This document shows positions 58,201 through 64,000 of a DNA stretch of 64,000 bases, in pieces. The stretch is from Croceibacterium segetis (GTDB lineage: Bacteria; Pseudomonadota; Alphaproteobacteria; Sphingomonadales; Sphingomonadaceae), in contig NZ_JAANOZ010000009.1 in assembly GCF_011320115.1 (NCBI RefSeq), positions 1-64,000 of the forward strand, in the 5' to 3' direction. The position numbers were made by a program, and so were the translations under genes. Within the stretch, counting starts at the first letter, position 1. Every line of letters starts with the position of its first letter. Under the pieces are notes generated by a model. That model was not told the DNA's origin. It made no database searches and saw only the letters and a list, made by a program, of their open reading frames with translations.

Positions 58201-59673
58201 ATGACCCGCGAAGCGGACCTCGATGTCGCCATCGTCGGCGCCGGCATTTCCGGCATCTCGATGGCCGCGCACCTGCAAATGATGTGCCCCGGCACCAGCT
58301 TTGCGCTGTTCGAGCGGCGCGAGGCGATAGGCGGCACCTGGGACTTGTTCCGCTATCCCGGCGTGCGCTCCGACAGCGACATGCAGACGCTCGGCTTCCG
58401 CTTCGAGCCGTGGATCCACGAGAAGGCCATCGCCGACGGCGACGCGATCCTCGAATATCTCAACCGAACGGTCCGCGAGCGCGGGATCGACAAGCACATC
58501 CGCTTCGGCACGAAGGTGGTAACCGCCGACTGGCGATCCGCCGAGGCATGGTGGCGCCTCACCGTCGAGGACGACAAGAGCTGGCACGAGGTGACCACGC
58601 GGTTCCTCTACCTCGCCTCGGGCTATTACGATTACGACGACCCGCACGACGCGCAGCTGCCGGGTCTCGGCAAATTCGGCGGGGAGGTGATCCACCCGCA
58701 GTTCTGGCCTGCCCAGCTCGACTATACCGGTAAGCAGGTCGTCGTGATCGGCTCGGGCGCGACCGCGGTCACCATCGTGCCTGCAATGGCCGAGCAGGCC
58801 GCGCACGTGACGATGCTCCAGCGCACGCCGACCTGGATGGCCTCTGGCCCGAGCCGCGACGCGACCGCGAACCGGCTGCGCAAATGGCTGCCCGAATGGC
58901 TCGCCTACTGGATCACCCGGCAGAAGAACATTCGCCTGCGCCAATACTTCTTCAAGAAGGCGCGCAGCGAACCCGACAAGGTCGCGCAGTATCTCGCCGG
59001 CAAGCTGCGCGAGGAGCTCGGCGAGAACTACAGCGCCGACTACCAGCCGCCGTATAATCCGTGGGATCAGCGACTCTGCCTGGTGCCCGACAGCGACTTC
59101 TTCGAAGCGGTCAAGGCCGGCAAGGCCTCGATCGTCACCGGGCAGATCGCAGGCTTCGACAAGGACGGCGTGCGCCTGACCAGCGGCGAGCGTCTCCCCG
59201 CCGATATCCTGATCACCGCCACCGGCCTGCGCCTGTCGCTCGGCGGCAAGGTCGCGGTCAGCATCGACGGCAAGCCCGTCGACTGGACCGAGCACTGGTT
59301 CTACCGCGGCTGCATGTTCTCCAACGTGCCCAACCTGGCGATCGTGTTCGGTTACCTCAACGCCAGCTGGACGCTGCGGGCGGACAATAATTCCGATTAC
59401 GTTTGCCGCGTGCTCAACCGGATGCGCGACAAGCGCGCCGACGTGGTCGTGCCGTACCTGCCCGTCGACCACGATCTCGAGATCGTCGAGCCATTCCCGT
59501 TCTCCTCGGGCTATCTCCAGCGGGCGAAGCACATGATCCCCAAGAGCGCGCCGATCCTGCCGTGGCGGCTCAACCAGGACTACCTTGAAGACTGCCGGGA
59601 CTTCCGCAAGCGCCCGGTCGATGACGGCGTGCTGCGCTTCGAGAAGCTTCCGTCCGCGACCAGGGCGGCCTGA
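58201..59673 (+). CDS. Baeyer-Villiger-type flavin monooxygenase
   Basis: A 490-residue flavoprotein monooxygenase with two Rossmann motifs (VGAGISGIS for FAD near residue 12, IGSGATAVT for NADPH near 189). Between them is FGGEVIHPQFWP (residues 159-170), a full match to the BVMO fingerprint FxGxxxHxxxW(P/D). It likely inserts oxygen into a cyclic or aryl ketone to make an ester or lactone. GGTWDLFRYPG and LYLASGYYDY are typical. It is followed without gap by a CinA-like gene. Confidence 0.88.
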   Translation: MTREADLDVAIVGAGISGISMAAHLQMMCPGTSFALFERREAIGGTWDLFRYPGVRSDSDMQTLGFRFEPWIHEKAIADGDAILEYLNRTVRERGIDKHIRFGTKVVTADWRSAEAWWRLTVEDDKSWHEVTTRFLYLASGYYDYDDPHDAQLPGLGKFGGEVIHPQFWPAQLDYTGKQVVVIGSGATAVTIVPAMAEQAAHVTMLQRTPTWMASGPSRDATANRLRKWLPEWLAYWITRQKNIRLRQYFFKKARSEPDKVAQYLAGKLREELGENYSADYQPPYNPWDQRLCLVPDSDFFEAVKAGKASIVTGQIAGFDKDGVRLTSGERLPADILITATGLRLSLGGKVAVSIDGKPVDWTEHWFYRGCMFSNVPNLAIVFGYLNASWTLRADNNSDYVCRVLNRMRDKRADVVVPYLPVDHDLEIVEPFPFSSGYLQRAKHMIPKSAPILPWRLNQDYLEDCRDFRKRPVDDGVLRFEKLPSATRAA

Positions 59674-60428
59674 ATGAGCGAGCGCATCTGGACCGCGGCG
59701 CTGGTGGTGATCGGCGACGAGATCCTTTCCGGCCGCACGCACGACAAGAACATCGCCCAGGTGGCGAGCTGGCTGCAGGTGCAGGGCATCCGGTTGATGG
59801 AAGTGCGCGTCGTTCCCGACGTCGAGGAGCGCATCGCCGAGGCGGTCAACGCGCTGCGGTCCACTCACGATTACCTGTTCACCACCGGCGGCATCGGCCC
59901 GACGCACGACGACATCACGGTCGACGCGGTCGCCAAGGCGCTCGGCGTGCCGGTGGTCGAACACCCGGAGGCCCGCCGGATCCTCGAGGACTTCTACGCC
60001 GCCCGTGGCGGGCTCAACCCGGCGCGCCTGAGAATGGCGCGAGTGCCGCAAGGTGCGGACCTGATTCCCAACAAGATGTCCGGCGCGCCGGGCATCCGGG
60101 TGGGCAACCTGTTCATGATGGCCGGCGTCCCTGCGATCACCGCGCAGATGCTCGACGCCCTCACCGGCACGCTCGAAGGCGGCGCGCCGTTGCTCAGCGA
60201 GACGGTTGGCGGCTGGGTCCAGGAGAGCCACGTCGCCGATATCCTGCGCGAGGTCGAGACAGCCCATCCGAGTTGCCAGATCGGCAGCTACCCGTTCTTC
60301 CGCGAAGGCAGGACGGGCGCCAACTTCGTGATACGCTCGACCGATCCCGACGAACTCGAGCGCTGCGTCGATGCGCTAACGGACGCACTCCGGGAGGCGG
60401 GGCAGGACGTCACGCCGGGCGGGGTCTG

Positions 60429-60429
<1 letters not shown>
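59674..60429 (+). CDS. CinA-like competence/damage-inducible molybdopterin-binding-fold protein
   Basis: A 251-residue COG1058-type protein with the MoCF_biosynth fold: ALVVIGDEILSGRTHDKN, LFTTGGIGPTHDDIT, and GAPGIRVGNLFMMAGVP. It covers only the N-terminal domain of CinA, without the amidase part. Such short proteins occur as free-standing genes in alphaproteobacteria and their substrate is a nucleotide-like compound. Its first codon follows the BVMO stop directly, and its TGA overlaps the next ATG, so three genes are coupled. Confidence 0.85.
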
Positions 60430-62559
<2,130 letters not shown>

Positions 62560-62645
62560 GGTTTGGCCTTTCTGGGTCCCGAGGGCGATGTCTACCAGCG
62601 GCGGCCGGTGTTGTCTCGCCGGGTCTTGCCCGTTAGGGCGCGGCG

Positions 62646-63215
62646 GTGGAAGCCTTTCTCACCTCCGCGGCGCTCGTGGCCGTCGCCGAAATCGGCGACA
62701 AGACACAGCTGCTGGCGATCGTGCTGGCGACGCGGTTCAAGCGGCCGTGGCCGATCATCGCCGGGATTTTCGTCGCCACGCTGGCGAACCACTTCCTCGC
62801 CGCGCTGGTCGGCGAGCAGGCGGCGAATTTCCTCGAAGGGACCTGGTTCCGCTATCTCGTCGCCGCCTCGTTCATCGTCATGGCCGGGTGGACGCTGATC
62901 CCCGACACCTTCGACGAGGACGGGCAAAAACCGGTCCGCTTCGGCGCCTTCCTGACCACGCTCGTCGCCTTCTTCCTCGTCGAGATGGGCGACAAGACCC
63001 AACTCGCCACGATCGCGCTGGCGGCCCGCTTCCACAGCGTCGTTCCGGTGATGGCCGGAACCACCCTCGGCATGCTGGTCGCCAACATTCCCGCGGTGCT
63101 ACTCGGCCACCAGGTGATCAAGCGCGTACCGCTCAAAACCGTGCGCCTGATCGCCGCGCTGATGTTCTTCGCCATCGGCCTGTGGCTGCTGGCTCAGACC
63201 GCCGGGCTGATCTAG
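62646..63215 (+). CDS. TMEM165/GDT1 family cation transporter
   Basis: A 189-residue six-helix membrane protein with the two family motifs E-x-G-D-K-T: VAEIGDKTQLLAI and VEMGDKTQLATI. Bacterial members export manganese (MntX-like) or calcium. The start is GTG 62646. No manganese riboswitch is visible in the 86 bases upstream. It is divergent from ligA. Confidence 0.9.
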   Translation: MEAFLTSAALVAVAEIGDKTQLLAIVLATRFKRPWPIIAGIFVATLANHFLAALVGEQAANFLEGTWFRYLVAASFIVMAGWTLIPDTFDEDGQKPVRFGAFLTTLVAFFLVEMGDKTQLATIALAARFHSVVPVMAGTTLGMLVANIPAVLLGHQVIKRVPLKTVRLIAALMFFAIGLWLLAQTAGLI

Positions 63216-63218
63216 CCG

Positions 63219-64000
63219 CTACTCGCCGTAGACGTTTCCTTTCGTCGCCTCGATGCTGATCGGTCCGACCAGCGAGGCGACGATTCCCGGGCGGTCGGGG
63301 GCGTCGGTGCGGCGGGCGTCCATCCGCATCTCGTTCATCGCGATATGCGCGGTGACGTGGCGGACGAACGGGACCACGCTGCCCTCGCCCCAGTCCTGAT
63401 GCTCGATGTCGAACTCGAGCGTGTCGCCGTGGATCGCGAAGTTCTCCAGAGCGCCCATCGTGTAGGGATTGTCGCATCGCCCGCAGGCGAGGCCGAACAG
63501 CTCACCGCCGTCCTGGCGGATGAGGAAATACTGCTTCTCGATCCCGACCCCGAAACCGAGCCACACGCCGACGACGTCGGCCGCGGCGAGCTGCCGCCAC
63601 GGCGCCGGCTGGTGGTACGGGGCCGGCGGTCCGCCTCCTCCACCGCCCGGACCCTTCACGATCGCCACCGGCGGCGAGCCCGGCGGCAGGCGAGCTTGCG
63701 GGTAGCCACCGGGCGTCGGCCCGCGCGGGTCCTTCACCGCGACCTGGACGAAGGTCCCGCCGCCGGGCCGCGTGCCGTGGATGACCAGCCTGCCCCCGTC
63801 GAGCTTCGCTTGCGCATGGTCCTCGCCAGCCAGCGAACCGTCGGGCGCGAGGTGGCGCACGGTGAAGGCGATGCCGGTGGTCTCGTCGAAGGTGCCGACC
63901 ACGCGCGCGAGCGTCGTCCCGTCGGCGCACGGGTCGCACTCGATGCCGCTGACCTTCGCGCCGTCGATGACGAATTCGTAGACCCGCGGGCCGATGGCCC
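63219..64000 (-). CDS. hypothetical protein, N-terminus beyond window
   Basis: The frame runs open through the right edge, giving at least 259 residues; the GTG at 63902 is internal because good coding sequence continues upstream (CDPCADGTT). Features are a Gly/Pro-rich linker (GPGGGGGGPPAPYHQP) around residues 108-125 and a C-terminal domain with a CxxC pair (LACGRCDNPYTMG) and FDIEHQDWGEG. No family is recognised. The last four Gly-x residues end in VYGE. Confidence 0.6.
   Translation of the reverse strand, partial: AIGPRVYEFVIDGAKVSGIECDPCADGTTLARVVGTFDETTGIAFTVRHLAPDGSLAGEDHAQAKLDGGRLVIHGTRPGGGTFVQVAVKDPRGPTPGGYPQARLPPGSPPVAIVKGPGGGGGGPPAPYHQPAPWRQLAAADVVGVWLGFGVGIEKQYFLIRQDGGELFGLACGRCDNPYTMGALENFAIHGDTLEFDIEHQDWGEGSVVPFVRHVTAHIAMNEMRMDARRTDAPDRPGIVASLVGPISIEATKGNVYGE

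Noticed and set aside
62560-62645. Possible yybP-ykoY manganese riboswitch ahead of the GDT1-type gene
   Set aside because: Such riboswitches often precede this family, but the conserved elements are not visible and the space is only 86 bases.

Overview
The window is GC-rich, densely packed bacterial chromosome and most likely comes from an alphaproteobacterium of the order Sphingomonadales (Novosphingobium, Sphingobium, Sphingomonas or an erythrobacter). Three things support this: a complete PhyR-NepR-EcfG general stress response locus with matching promoters, a LigM/MetF/FolD plus LigA/LigB set of lignin-aromatic catabolism genes, and a TonB-dependent receptor. There are no phage, IS or CRISPR structures. 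One tRNA gene, tRNA-Gln(CTG), is present.

Layout. 0-2.4 kb: an OmpR-type regulator, an aromatic-acid MFS transporter and the start of an IlvD/Edd dehydratase, all on the minus strand. 2.5-6.7 kb: alanine aminotransferase, class I PHA synthase and a lysine-rich phasin behind a promoter flanked by repeated TGCACTGCA boxes. 6.7-12.4 kb: ClpS, LptF/LptG, a small Thr-rich lipoprotein, a fatty acid desaturase and an acyltransferase-like protein. 12.4-16.8 kb: the general stress response (SdrG-like regulator, PhyR, HWE kinase, NepR, EcfG) with three EcfG-type promoters, one of them bidirectional. 16.8-22.1 kb: housekeeping genes (AI-2E family permease, SOD, GlmM, ThiD, LOG protein). 22.1-28.5 kb: a curli-type amyloid locus made of CsgF, CsgG, three curlin-repeat proteins, a coupled exported protein of unknown function and a LuxR regulator. 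28.6-41.5 kb: tRNA-Gln, Ppx, RlmE, cytochrome c, PheA, isoaspartyl peptidase, acetyltransferases, a Crp/Fnr regulator, ZntB, a flavin hydroxylase, IspG, a retropepsin-like protease and an L,D-transpeptidase-like protein. 41.5-47.6 kb: a catabolic-looking island with DUF3237, SDR, two SnoaL-like proteins, a GMC oxidoreductase, a MetE/EaCoMT-like zinc protein and an IclR regulator. 47.6-52.4 kb: a membrane-anchored ToxR-like regulator divergent from two tandem haem lipoproteins and a TonB receptor. 53-62.6 kb: O-demethylation and ring cleavage (LigM, alpha/beta hydrolase, MetF, FolD, a Baeyer-Villiger monooxygenase, LigB, LigA) mixed with a CDF transporter and proteins of unknown role. The end holds a GDT1-type transporter and a partial unknown gene.

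How the parts work together. LigM transfers the methyl group of vanillate-type methoxyaromatics to tetrahydrofolate, MetF and FolD recycle the methyl-THF, and LigAB opens the resulting protocatechuate ring. Phosphorylated PhyR would sequester NepR and free EcfG, which by its promoter motifs controls phyR, nepR-ecfG, the kinase gene and the upstream single-domain regulator. The least explained units, and so the best candidates for undescribed systems, are (1) the ToxR-like regulator, tandem C-terminal-CxxCH lipoproteins and TonB receptor, and (2) the curli locus, which has three unequal curlins, no visible CsgE and a translationally coupled orphan exported protein.
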